Assembly: GCF_002885975.1 (NCBI RefSeq)
Contig: NZ_POSP01000004.1
Span: 186,001 to 250,000 of the forward strand
Direction: 5' to 3'
DNA: 64,000 bases
DNA from: Paucibacter aquatile
GTDB taxonomy: Bacteria > Pseudomonadota > Gammaproteobacteria > Burkholderiales > Burkholderiaceae_C
Numbering within the stretch: the first letter of the stretch is position 1; each line of letters begins with the position of its first letter. Shown in pieces: positions 36,440 to 44,634 of the stretch. The position numbers and the translations under genes are program-made. The notes beneath the pieces were generated by a model. The model was not told the origin of the DNA and did no database searches. It worked only from the letters and a program-made list of their open reading frames with translations.

Positions 36440-37401
36440 GCACTCCCACCAGCCTCGCCGCCACCCTCGACACCCAGCGGGTTCGCGACTACCTGCTCGA
36501 TCTGCAGGATCGCATCATCACGGCCTTGCAGGCGGTGGATGGCAATCCGTTCGTCAGCGACGGCTGGACGCGCGAGCCCGGCAGCCGCCTGGAGGGCGAC
36601 GGCCTGTCGCGCCTGATCGAGGGCGGCGCGGTCTTCGAGCGCGGCGGTTGCAATTTCTCGCATGTGCGGGGTCGGGTCTTGCCTCCCTCGGCCACCCAGC
36701 ATCGGCCCGAGCTGGCCGGCGCGCCCTTCGAGGCCATGGGCGTGTCCCTGGTCATGCACCCGCACAACCCCTTTGTGCCGACGGTGCACATGAATGTGCG
36801 CATGTTCGCGGCCTTCCCCGAGGGGCAGGAGCCGGTGGTCTGGTTTGGCGGCGGCATGGACCTGACGCCGTATTACGGCTTCGAGCGCGATGCCCAGCAT
36901 TTCCATCGCAGCTGCGAGGCAGCCCTGCAGCCGCATGGCGAGCAGCTCTACCCGCACTTCAAGCAGTGGTGCGACGAGTACTTCTTCCTCAAGCACCGCA
37001 ACGAGCCGCGCGGCATCGGCGGCATCTTTTTTGATGACCATGGCGAGGGCGGCTTCGAGGCAGCGTTCGCCTTGATGCGCTCGGTGGGCGATGCCTTCCT
37101 GCCGGCCTACCTGCCCATCGTCGAACGCCGCCAGGGCTATGCCTACGGCGAGCGTGAGCGGGATTTCCAGGCCTACCGGCGCGGACGTTACGTCGAATTC
37201 AATCTGGTCTTCGACCGCGGCACCTTGTTCGGCCTGCAGTCGGGGGGGCGCACCGAGTCCATCCTGATGTCCATGCCGCCCATCGTCAAATGGCGTTATC
37301 AGTGGGCGCCGGAAGCGGGCACGCAGGAAGCGCGGCTTTACAGCGATTTCCTGCGCCCGCGCGACTGGGCGCATGAGCCGGCCACGCATCTATGGCTCTA
37401 G
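36436..37401 (+). CDS. hemF: oxygen-dependent coproporphyrinogen III oxidase
   Basis: 321-residue haem-synthesis enzyme that converts coproporphyrinogen III to protoporphyrinogen IX with O2. Family signatures include ERGGCNFSHVRG, FVPTVHMNVRMF, WFGGGMDLTPYYGFERD, FKQWCDEYFFLKHR and RGIGGIFFDD, with FNLVFDRGTLFGLQSGGR near the end. Length and domain order are normal. It overlaps the upstream acyltransferase gene by four bases and the downstream nadD by ten. Confidence 0.97.
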   Translation: MSTPTSLAATLDTQRVRDYLLDLQDRIITALQAVDGNPFVSDGWTREPGSRLEGDGLSRLIEGGAVFERGGCNFSHVRGRVLPPSATQHRPELAGAPFEAMGVSLVMHPHNPFVPTVHMNVRMFAAFPEGQEPVVWFGGGMDLTPYYGFERDAQHFHRSCEAALQPHGEQLYPHFKQWCDEYFFLKHRNEPRGIGGIFFDDHGEGGFEAAFALMRSVGDAFLPAYLPIVERRQGYAYGERERDFQAYRRGRYVEFNLVFDRGTLFGLQSGGRTESILMSMPPIVKWRYQWAPEAGTQEARLYSDFLRPRDWAHEPATHLWL

Positions 37402-38024
37402 ACCCCGCCCTGTCGGCTCCACCCGGCATGCGCCGGGCACGGGTCGGCTTGTTCGGGGGCTCGTTCGACCCGGTGCATGTGGCCCACCTGGCCCTGGCCC
37501 GTTGTGCGCTGGAGCAACTGGGCCTCGATCGCTTGCTGTGGCTGCCTGCCGGTCGGCCCTGGCAGAAGACCGGGCGCGGCTTGGCTTCGCCCGAGCATCG
37601 GCGTGCCATGGTGGCGCTGATGCTGGCGGGTGAGTCGCGTTTTGCCATCGACGACAGCGAGCTGGAGCGCGACGGCGCCAGCTACACCATCGACACCGTG
37701 CGGGCCCGTCAGGCCGCACATCCGGACGAGGACTTGTTCCTCGTCATCGGCCAAGACCAGTACGAGCGCCTGCACAGCTGGCGCGAGTGGCGCGAGTTGC
37801 TGCAGCGGGTGACGCTGGCGGTGGCGGCACGGGCGGGTCAAGAAGTTCGGGGTTCTGCCGAAGTGCAGAAGGAGCCCCATTCCTTGCTGAAACTGGCCCT
37901 GCCAGCGATGCAGGTTTCATCAACCCAAGTGCGCGAGCTGGCCTCGCGTGGCGAGGACATCCGCCCCTTGGTGGGCGACGCGGTCGCGGGGTATATTGCC
38001 CAGCACCGTCTTTACAGTGAGTAG
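37392..38024 (+). CDS. nadD: nicotinate-nucleotide adenylyltransferase
   Basis: 210-residue enzyme of NAD synthesis that adenylates nicotinic acid mononucleotide. The nucleotidyltransferase motif is GLFGGSFDPVHVAHL, and the conserved C-terminal ISSTxIR motif is seen as VSSTQVRELASRGEDI with the ending YIAQHRLY. The gene starts inside the hemF 3' end and is followed after seven bases by rsfS, the same nadD-rsfS-rlmH order known from many bacteria. Confidence 0.96.
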   Translation: MALDPALSAPPGMRRARVGLFGGSFDPVHVAHLALARCALEQLGLDRLLWLPAGRPWQKTGRGLASPEHRRAMVALMLAGESRFAIDDSELERDGASYTIDTVRARQAAHPDEDLFLVIGQDQYERLHSWREWRELLQRVTLAVAARAGQEVRGSAEVQKEPHSLLKLALPAMQVSSTQVRELASRGEDIRPLVGDAVAGYIAQHRLYSE

Positions 38025-38031
38025 GTACTGA

Positions 38032-38850
38032 ATGGACATTCGTAAGCTGCAACGCGCCATCGTCGATGGTTTGGAAGATGTGAAGGCCCAGAACATCGTG
38101 GTCTTCAACACAGAGCACCTGTCGCCCCTGTTCGAACGCGTGATCATCGCGTCCGGCACCAGCAATCGGCAGACCAAGGCCCTGGCTTCCAGCGTGCGCG
38201 TGACAGTCAAGGAGCGCGGCATGGATGTGCTGCGCTGCGAAGGCGAAGAGAACGGCGAGTGGATCATCGTTGACTGCGGCGCGGCCGTGGTCCACGTGAT
38301 GCAGCCGGCCATCCGCGACTACTACCACCTGGAAGAAATCTGGGGCGGCAAGCCGGTCAAGCTGGCGCTGAACGATGGCAAGACCAAGCTGGTCAAGGCC
38401 TCGGAAGAAGAAGACGAGGATGACGCGGCACCGGTCAAAAAGACTGCGGCCAAGAAGAAAGCCGCCGTCAAGCCCTCGCTGCCGGGCAAGCCGGGCGTGA
38501 GCAAGAAGGTGGCGGCAGCTGCGGCTGAAGCCAAACCCGCGGCCAAGAAGGTCGCCGCAAAGAAGGCCCCGGCCAAGAAGAGCGCCAGCAGCCGCGAGGT
38601 CGATGCCAAGACGCCGGCCGCCAAGACCATCAAGGTGGGCGCCACCAAGCCGGCCGCCAAGAAGCCCGCGGCCAAGAAGGTCGCGACCAAGACCGTGGGT
38701 GTGAAGAAGGCGTCGGTCAAGACGGCAGCCAGCAAGACCACCACCAAGTCGGCTGCCAAGCCAGCGGTGAAGGCCGCCGCCAAAAAGGTTGCCGCCAAGC
38801 CGGCAGCCAAGCCGGTGGCCAAGAAGGCCGCAAGCAAGAAGAGCGCGTGA
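38032..38850 (+). CDS. rsfS: ribosomal silencing factor RsfS with a long histone-H1-like C-terminal tail
   Basis: Residues 1-110 form a complete RsfS/Iojap domain (MDIRKLQRAIVDGLEDVKAQ, SNRQTKALASSVRV, GEWIIVDCGAAVVHVMQPAIRDYYHLEEIW), which binds ribosomal protein uL14 and blocks subunit joining in nutrient stress. After an acidic hinge (SEEEDEDDAAP) come about 140 residues made of Lys/Ala/Pro repeats such as AAKK, PAAKK and KPAAK, like the histone-H1-type tails of AlgP and HctB-like proteins. The usual RsfS is 105-130 residues, so this is more than doubled. It follows nadD by seven bases. Confidence 0.93.
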   Translation: MDIRKLQRAIVDGLEDVKAQNIVVFNTEHLSPLFERVIIASGTSNRQTKALASSVRVTVKERGMDVLRCEGEENGEWIIVDCGAAVVHVMQPAIRDYYHLEEIWGGKPVKLALNDGKTKLVKASEEEDEDDAAPVKKTAAKKKAAVKPSLPGKPGVSKKVAAAAAEAKPAAKKVAAKKAPAKKSASSREVDAKTPAAKTIKVGATKPAAKKPAAKKVATKTVGVKKASVKTAASKTTTKSAAKPAVKAAAKKVAAKPAAKPVAKKAASKKSA

Positions 38851-38880
38851 TCGAGACTGAGACCTGAGTCCGACTGAACG

Positions 38881-39348
38881 ATGCGTTTGTTCTTGATCGC
38901 CGTGGGCCAGCGTCAGCCGGCCTGGGCGGATACCGCGTATGAGGACTTTGCCAAGCGCTTTCCGCCCGAGATGCGCCTGGAGCTCAAGGTCGTCAAGGCC
39001 GAAACCCGGGGCAGCAAAACGGCCGAGCAGCTGATGGCGGCCGAAGCGCAGCGCCTGGAGGCGGCCTGCCCCAAGGGCGTGCGCCGCATCATCCTCGACG
39101 AGCGTGGCGAGCGCCGCACCAGCAAGCAGCTGGCCGAGCGCATGCAGCTCTGGATGGGCGAGGGCCGCGATGCGGCCCTCTTCATCGGCGGCCCCGATGG
39201 CCTGCACCCGGACCTCAAGGCCACGGCCGATGAAACCCTGCGCCTGTCCGACCTGACCCTGCCCCATGCATTTGCCCGCGTCCTGCTGGCCGAAGGCTTG
39301 TACCGTGCCTGGACCGTCATGACCGGCCACCCCTACCACCGCGAATGA
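38881..39348 (+). CDS. rlmH: 23S rRNA (pseudouridine1915-N3)-methyltransferase
   Basis: 155-residue SPOUT methyltransferase that modifies pseudouridine 1915 in helix 69 of 23S rRNA. The diagnostic segments are LFIGGPDGL, LRLSDLTLPHAFARVLLAEG and YRAWTVMTGHPYHRE, with the N-terminus MRLFLIAVGQRQPAW. Its stop overlaps the maf start as ATGA. The nadD-rsfS-rlmH series is a conserved cluster. Confidence 0.97.
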   Translation: MRLFLIAVGQRQPAWADTAYEDFAKRFPPEMRLELKVVKAETRGSKTAEQLMAAEAQRLEAACPKGVRRIILDERGERRTSKQLAERMQLWMGEGRDAALFIGGPDGLHPDLKATADETLRLSDLTLPHAFARVLLAEGLYRAWTVMTGHPYHRE

Positions 39349-39956
39349 GCAGCCCCAGCCCTTTCATCTATCTGGCCTCGCAAAGCCCGCGCCGCCGTCA
39401 GCTGCTGGAGCAGCTCGGCGTTCGCCATGAGCTCTTGCTGCCCGGTCCCGAGGAAGACGCCGAGGCGCTGGAGGCTGTCTGGCCCGGTGAGGTGCCCGAG
39501 GCCTATGTGGCGCGGGTGACCCAGGCCAAGCTCGATGCTGCGCTCTCGCGCCGCGCTGCGCGCGGCCTGCCCGAAGCACCGGTGCTGTGTTCCGACACCA
39601 CGGTGGCGGTGGACCAGCAGATCCTCGGCAAGCCAGCCGACGCTGAAGATGCGCTGCGCACCCTGCGCCTGTTGGCCGGGCGCCGCCACCGCGTGATCAC
39701 AGCCGTGGCGGTGGGGCAGGCCGGGCGGCGGGAGGCGGCGCTCAATGTCTCCGAAGTCGAGTTCGCGCAGGTCGGCGAGGAGGCCCTGCGCCGCTATGTG
39801 GACAGCCGCGAGCCCTTCGGCAAGGCGGGCGCGTATGCGATACAAAGCCAGGCGGCGGCCTGGATTTCGCGCATCGAGGGCAGCTATTCAGGCATCATGG
39901 GTCTGCCCCTGTTTGAGACCGCGCAATTGCTGAGCGCCTGGGGCTGGCGCTTCTGA
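39345..39956 (+). CDS. maf: Maf family nucleoside-triphosphate pyrophosphatase
   Basis: 203 residues. Maf signatures are LASQSPRRRQLLEQLG at the N-terminus, SDTTVAVDQQILGKP with the catalytic Asp, GRRHRVITAVAV and the C-terminal KAGAYAIQSQAAAWISRIEGS. By family these enzymes hydrolyse dTTP/UTP or modified nucleotides to the monophosphate; the SRIEGSYSGIMGLPLFET end suggests the YhdE (dTTP/UTP) branch. It ends the tight rlmH-maf pair before a 139-base gap carrying hairpins. Confidence 0.93.
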   Translation: MSSPSPFIYLASQSPRRRQLLEQLGVRHELLLPGPEEDAEALEAVWPGEVPEAYVARVTQAKLDAALSRRAARGLPEAPVLCSDTTVAVDQQILGKPADAEDALRTLRLLAGRRHRVITAVAVGQAGRREAALNVSEVEFAQVGEEALRRYVDSREPFGKAGAYAIQSQAAAWISRIEGSYSGIMGLPLFETAQLLSAWGWRF

Positions 39957-39990
39957 AGTTCGCTCCCCGCGAGCCGCGGCGCCGACGACC

Positions 39991-40043
39991 ACAAGACGAG
40001 TCTTGTTGCATGAAGGCCCCAACGTTTCACGGCCCTCATGCAA
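39991..40043 (+). promoter_or_regulatory. two tandem hairpins in the rng 5' leader
   Basis: ACAAGAC (39991-39997) pairs with GTCTTGT (40000-40006), and directly afterwards TTGCATGA (40006-40013) with GGCC pairs with GGCC and TCATGCAA (40036-40043). No T-run follows. They lie about 50 bases before the rng start, where the RNase E/G mRNA leader could be a self-cleavage or control site; this is inference. Confidence 0.5.
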
Positions 40044-40095
40044 CAGCACTTGCAACTGCATTTGCGACAGCATTCGAGGATTGAGACGAGACGCC

Positions 40096-41580
40096 ATGGA
40101 AGACATCCTGATCAATTGGTCGCCGCAAGAGACGCGCGTGGCCGTGGTGGAAAACGGTTCGGTGCAAGAGCTCCATGTCGAGCGCACGCTGGAGCGGGGC
40201 CTGGTGGGCAATGTCTACTCGGGCAAGGTGGCCCGGGTTCTGCCGGGCATGCAATCGGCCTTCATCGACATCGGTCTGGAGCGCGCGGCCTTTTTGCATG
40301 TCGCCGATCTTCATCTGACCGGCACCCAGGCCGGGCGCAACCATCACGGCGAGGCCGGCGTGGCCACGCCGATCGAGCGCCTGGTCTTCGAGGGTCAGAC
40401 CTTGACCGTGCAGGTCATCAAGGACCCGATCGGCACCAAGGGTGCGCGCCTGTCCAGCCAGATCAGCATCGCCGGGCGCATGCTGGTGTTCCTGCCGCAG
40501 GACGATCACATCGGCATCTCGCAAAAGATCGGCTCGCACGAGGCGCGCGAGCAATTGCGCGCGCGCATGCAAGCCCTGGTCGGCAAGCCGGAGGAGGGCG
40601 GGGGTGGCGGCTTCATCCTGCGTACCAATGCCGAAGACGCCAGCGATGAAGAGCTGGCCTCGGACATTGCCTATCTGCGCAAGGCCTGGGCCGCCATCCG
40701 CGAGCGCGCCTTCAATTCCCCGCCGGGCACCTTGCTGCACCAGGATTTGAGCCTGGTCGAGCGTGTGCTGCGCGACCTGACCAGCGAGCGCACCGGCTCC
40801 ATCCGCATCGACTCCAAGCTGCAGTACGACGTGCTGCATGCCTTTGGCGAGACCTTCATGCCGGCGGCCACGGCCAAGCTCGAGCATTACCGCGGTGAAC
40901 GCCCCATTTTTGACCTCAACAACATCGATGCCGAGCTGAGCCGCGCGCTGGCCCGTCGCGTCGATCTGAAGTCGGGCGGTTATCTGATCTTTGACCAGAC
41001 CGAGGCCATGACCACGGTCGATGTGAACACCGGCGGTTTTGTCGGTGCACGCAATTTCGACGACACCATTTTCAAGACCAACCTCGAGGCGGCCGGCGCC
41101 ATCGCGCGCCAGCTGCGCCTGCGCAATCTGGGCGGCATCATCATCGTCGACTTCATCGACATGACGCGCGAAGAGCACAAGTCGGCCGTGCTGACCGAGT
41201 TCCGCAAGCAGCTCAGCCGTGACCGCACCAAGGTCACCCTGGGTGGCTTCACCCAGTTGGGCCTGGTCGAGATGACGCGCAAGCGCACCCGTGAGTCGCT
41301 CTCGCGCATGCTCTGCGAACCCTGCCCGACCTGCGAAGGCCGCGGCCAGGTCAAGACCGCGCGCACGGTGTGCTACGACATCATGCGCGAGATCCTGCGC
41401 GAGGCGCGCCAGTTCTCGCCCAAGGAGTTCCGCGTCGTGGCCGCTGCCAATGTGGTGGAGATGCTGCTCGATGAGGAAAGCCAGCATCTGGCCGGCCTGT
41501 CGGATTTCATCGGCAAGCCGATCTCGCTGACCGCCGAGCCGACCAACCAGACCGAGCATTACGACATCGTGCTGCTCTGA
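40096..41580 (+). CDS. rng: ribonuclease G
   Basis: 494-residue endoribonuclease of the RNase E/G family that matures the 5' end of 16S rRNA. The start at 40096 gives MEDILINWSPQETRVAVVEN, as in Rng. The S1 domain (GNVYSGKVARVLPGMQSAFIDIG), the DNase-I-like catalytic part with SGGYLIFDQTEAMTTVDVNTG and FIDMTREEHK, and the zinc-link CEPCPTCEGRGQV are all visible. There is no long C-terminal scaffold region, which separates it from RNase E. A longer frame starting at 40003 is not needed and overlaps the leader hairpins. Confidence 0.95.
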   Translation: MEDILINWSPQETRVAVVENGSVQELHVERTLERGLVGNVYSGKVARVLPGMQSAFIDIGLERAAFLHVADLHLTGTQAGRNHHGEAGVATPIERLVFEGQTLTVQVIKDPIGTKGARLSSQISIAGRMLVFLPQDDHIGISQKIGSHEAREQLRARMQALVGKPEEGGGGGFILRTNAEDASDEELASDIAYLRKAWAAIRERAFNSPPGTLLHQDLSLVERVLRDLTSERTGSIRIDSKLQYDVLHAFGETFMPAATAKLEHYRGERPIFDLNNIDAELSRALARRVDLKSGGYLIFDQTEAMTTVDVNTGGFVGARNFDDTIFKTNLEAAGAIARQLRLRNLGGIIIVDFIDMTREEHKSAVLTEFRKQLSRDRTKVTLGGFTQLGLVEMTRKRTRESLSRMLCEPCPTCEGRGQVKTARTVCYDIMREILREARQFSPKEFRVVAAANVVEMLLDEESQHLAGLSDFIGKPISLTAEPTNQTEHYDIVLL

Positions 41581-41694
41581 ACGCTGCCTGTGGGCGCGCC
41601 GCGTGCTACATCGCCCTTGCCGGCCGTCCGGCCGCTTGCCCTCAGGCAAAATCCAGACCGTGTCTGCGACCCTGGGTCCCCCTGAGACGATGTC

Positions 41695-43017
41695 ATGTTT
41701 CGAAACGCTAGCTTTTCCATGAGTTCTTCCATGTCCGATTTCCTCTCGCGTCGCAACCTTTTGCAAGCGGCGGCTGCGGCGTCCGCGCTGCTGGCCGGGC
41801 CGGCACTGGCCCAGTTCCGGGTGGAAATCTCCGGTGTCGGCGGCTCGCAGCTGCCCATCGCCTTGCCGGATTTCCGTGACGAGTCGGCCAGCGGCCAGGC
41901 CGTGGCCGCCATCATCCGCGCCGACCTGGAGCGCAGCGGCCAGTTCAAGATCATCGATGCCGGGCCGGGCCTGTTTGAAGGCAGCGCGCCGAATTGGAGC
42001 GAGTGGCGCAGCAAGCAGGCCGATGCCCTGGCCGCCGGCTCGGTCAGCCGCCTGGCCGATGGCCGCTTCGATCTGCGCTACAAGCTCTGGGATGTGGTCA
42101 AGGGTGCCGATCTGGGCGGCGAAGCCCATGCCGTCACCGCTGAAGATGTCCGTTTGGCCGCCCACCGCATCGCCGACACCATCTACCAAAAGCTGACCGG
42201 CGAGCGCGGCGTGTTCGCCACCCGCATGGCCTACGTCACCCGTGCCGGCGGCCGCTACAGCCTGCGCATCACCGATGCCGACGGTGAAGGCGGTCAGGTC
42301 GCCCTGGCCAGCCCCGAGCCCATCATCTCGCCGGCCTGGTCGCCCAATGGCCGCGAGCTGGCGTATGTGTCCTTCGAGACCCGCAAGGCCGTGGTCTGGG
42401 TGCAGGATCTGCAGACCGGCCGCCGCCGCAAGCTGGCCGATTTCCGCGGCAGCAACAGTGCACCGGCCTTTTCGCCCGATGGCGAATCGGTGGTGATGAC
42501 TTTGTCGCGCGAAGGCGGCTCCCAGCTCTTCGTGATGAACCGCGATGGCAGCGGTGTGCGCCGCCTGACACAGAGCTCGGCCATCGACACCGAGCCGGTG
42601 TTTGCACCCGATGGCCGCTCGATCTACTTCGTCAGCGACCGGGGCGGCAGCCCGCAGATCTACCGCGTGGCGGTGGGCGGCGGCTCGCCCGAGCGCGTCA
42701 CCTTCAGCGGCAACTACAACATCAGCCCCTCGGTCAGCCCGGATGGCCGCAGCCTGGCTTTCGTCACTCGCTTGAACGGCAGCCAGTTCCGCATCTGCGT
42801 GATGGACCTCGCCTCGGGCGTGGTGCAGCAGATCAGCGATGGCAGCGATGACGAAAGCCCGAGCTTCTCTCCCAATGGCCGCCTGATCGTCTACGCCACC
42901 CGTTCGGGCGGCCGTGATGTGCTGATGACCAGCACGCTGGACGGTCGCATCAAGGCGAAACTGATTTCCTCGCTTGCCGATGTGCGAGAGCCGACCTGGG
43001 GACCCTTCGGTCGTTGA
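41695..43017 (+). CDS. tolB: Tol-Pal system beta-propeller protein TolB
   Basis: Periplasmic beta-propeller that works with Pal in the Tol system for outer-membrane constriction. The propeller repeats are visible as PAWSPNGRELAYVSF, PAFSPDGESVVMTLS, PVFAPDGRSIYFVSD, PSVSPDGRSLAFVTR and PSFSPNGRLIVYATR, ending ADVREPTWGPFGR. The frame opens at 41695, with further ATGs at 41719 and 41731. The N-terminus contains LSRRNLLQ followed by an Ala-rich core and cleavage near ALAQ, which resembles a twin-arginine signal. tolQRA are not in the window. Confidence 0.95.
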   Translation: MFRNASFSMSSSMSDFLSRRNLLQAAAAASALLAGPALAQFRVEISGVGGSQLPIALPDFRDESASGQAVAAIIRADLERSGQFKIIDAGPGLFEGSAPNWSEWRSKQADALAAGSVSRLADGRFDLRYKLWDVVKGADLGGEAHAVTAEDVRLAAHRIADTIYQKLTGERGVFATRMAYVTRAGGRYSLRITDADGEGGQVALASPEPIISPAWSPNGRELAYVSFETRKAVVWVQDLQTGRRRKLADFRGSNSAPAFSPDGESVVMTLSREGGSQLFVMNRDGSGVRRLTQSSAIDTEPVFAPDGRSIYFVSDRGGSPQIYRVAVGGGSPERVTFSGNYNISPSVSPDGRSLAFVTRLNGSQFRICVMDLASGVVQQISDGSDDESPSFSPNGRLIVYATRSGGRDVLMTSTLDGRIKAKLISSLADVREPTWGPFGR

Positions 43018-43153
43018 TTTCTTTGCAGTTCTGCAGATCGAAAGATGGCAAAGCTGTATGACAATTCGTGGTTGTCAATCCGCCGTCCAGACGGGTGGCT
43101 GGCTTTACTTTGATCCGAGCTTGAACCTCGAAAACGAAACAGGAGTGCTTTTC

Positions 43154-43690
43154 ATGAAGATGACGCGTTTTGCTCTGTCCCTCGTGGCCGCTGCCGCTCT
43201 GGCAGGCTGCAGCACTGCAGTGAAGCTGGACGAGCCGGCACCGGTGGAAACCCGTCCGGTCACGCAAGCCGCGACGACCAACCCGGCTGCCAATGCCAAG
43301 CCCATGGCCGAGTCCAAGGTCCAGACCGTGGACCTGGGTGCTCAGCTGACGGCCGCTGTGGCCAACCAGCGCGTGGTGTATTTCGACCTGGACAGCTATG
43401 TCGTCAAGGACGAGTACCGCGGCCTGGTCGATGCCCACGCCAAGCGTCTGAACAACGACCGCAAGATTGCCCTGAGCCTGGAAGGCCACACCGACGAGCG
43501 CGGCGGCCGTGAGTACAACCTGGCCCTGGGCCAAAAGCGTGCCGAAGCCGTGGCCAAGTCCCTGAGCCTGCTGGGCGTGGCTGCCAACCAGGTCGAGGCC
43601 GTGAGCTTCGGCAAGGAGCGCCCTGCCGCTCAAGGCAGCGACGAAGCTGCTTGGTCCAAGAACCGTCGCGTCGAGCTGAAGGACAAGTGA
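43154..43690 (+). CDS. pal: peptidoglycan-associated lipoprotein Pal
   Basis: 178 residues. The signal ends in the lipobox AALAGC, and the OmpA-like domain that binds peptidoglycan has VVYFDLDSYVVKDEY, ALSLEGHTDERGGREYN, LGQKRAEAVAKSL and WSKNRRVELKDK. The start follows AGGAG at 43141-43145. It lies between tolB and cpoB in the usual order. Confidence 0.97.
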   Translation: MKMTRFALSLVAAAALAGCSTAVKLDEPAPVETRPVTQAATTNPAANAKPMAESKVQTVDLGAQLTAAVANQRVVYFDLDSYVVKDEYRGLVDAHAKRLNNDRKIALSLEGHTDERGGREYNLALGQKRAEAVAKSLSLLGVAANQVEAVSFGKERPAAQGSDEAAWSKNRRVELKDK

Positions 43691-43691
43691 G

Positions 43692-44474
43692 ATGAAGCTG
43701 CCGCGGCTGCTGCCGTTCTGCCTGTTGCTGGCTCTGGCCTTGAGCCAGCCGGCACGGGCTGGCTTGTTTGAAGACGAGGATGCTCGCAAGGCCATTCTCG
43801 ACCTGCGCGCCAAGCTGCAGCAAAGCGAGGACGCCCAGCGTCAGCGCGCCGAGCAGCTGAGCGCGCTGGTGCAGGAGCAACTGGGCCCGTTGCGCCGCAG
43901 CATGCTTGATCTGAACAGCCAGATCGACGGCCTGCGCTCTGAGATCGCGAAGTTGCGTGGTCAGAACGAGCAACTGGCACGTGATCTGTCCGAGACCCAG
44001 CGCAAGCTCAACGACCAGCTGCAGGCTTTTGATTCGCGTCTGAAGCCGATGGAGCCCCAGAAGGTGGCGCTTGATGGGCGCGAGTTTCAGGTCGAGCCTG
44101 AGGAGCGCCGGCAGTACGAGGCCGCCATGGGTTTGGTGCGTCGCGGTGATTTCGCCGAGGCCACCAGCGCGCTGAACAATTTTGCGCGCCGTTACCCGGC
44201 CAGCGGGTACAGTGATTCGGTGCGCTTCTGGCTGGGCAATGCCCAGTACGGCAAGCGTGACTACAAGGACGCCATCGCCAGCTTCAAGGCCTTCATCTCG
44301 GGCAACCCCGAGCATCCGCGCGCCGGTGAGGCACTGCTGGCCCTGGCCAACTGCCAGATCGAGCTCAAGGATGTGAAGGGCGCACGCCGCAGCCTGGAAG
44401 ACCTGCTCAAGGCCTACCCGGGCACCGAAGCTGCGCAAGCTGGCAAGGAGCGCCTGGCCTCGCTCAAGTCCTGA
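43692..44474 (+). CDS. cpoB: cell division coordinator CpoB (YbgF)
   Basis: 260 residues with a signal peptide ending PARAG. An N-terminal coiled coil (about residues 35-115) supports trimer formation, and TPR repeats fill the C-terminal half: YEAAMGLVRRGDFAEATSAL, GYSDSVRFWLGNAQYGKRDY and GEALLALANCQIELKD. CpoB coordinates PBP1B with the Tol system in the periplasm. It starts one base after the pal stop. Confidence 0.95.
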   Translation: MKLPRLLPFCLLLALALSQPARAGLFEDEDARKAILDLRAKLQQSEDAQRQRAEQLSALVQEQLGPLRRSMLDLNSQIDGLRSEIAKLRGQNEQLARDLSETQRKLNDQLQAFDSRLKPMEPQKVALDGREFQVEPEERRQYEAAMGLVRRGDFAEATSALNNFARRYPASGYSDSVRFWLGNAQYGKRDYKDAIASFKAFISGNPEHPRAGEALLALANCQIELKDVKGARRSLEDLLKAYPGTEAAQAGKERLASLKS

Positions 44475-44535
44475 CCGTTCGCGCGGGCTGTCGCTTCTCA
44501 GCCTTGGCTGGATGCGTGCCGTGGTGACGATATCC

Positions 44536-44567
44536 AGAGGCCCTGCTTGCAGGGCCTCTTTTCTTTT
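44536..44567 (+). terminator. terminator of the tolB-pal-cpoB operon
   Basis: A 10-bp perfect stem AGAGGCCCTG / CAGGGCCTCT with loop CTTG, followed by TTTTCTTTT, about 60 bases after cpoB and before tcdA. Confidence 0.9.
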
Positions 44568-44634
44568 GCCGACCTAAAATCCAAAGCCTGCCTTTCACTC
44601 TTCACAGGGGCGCCCGCGCGTCTGAACTTTCCCC

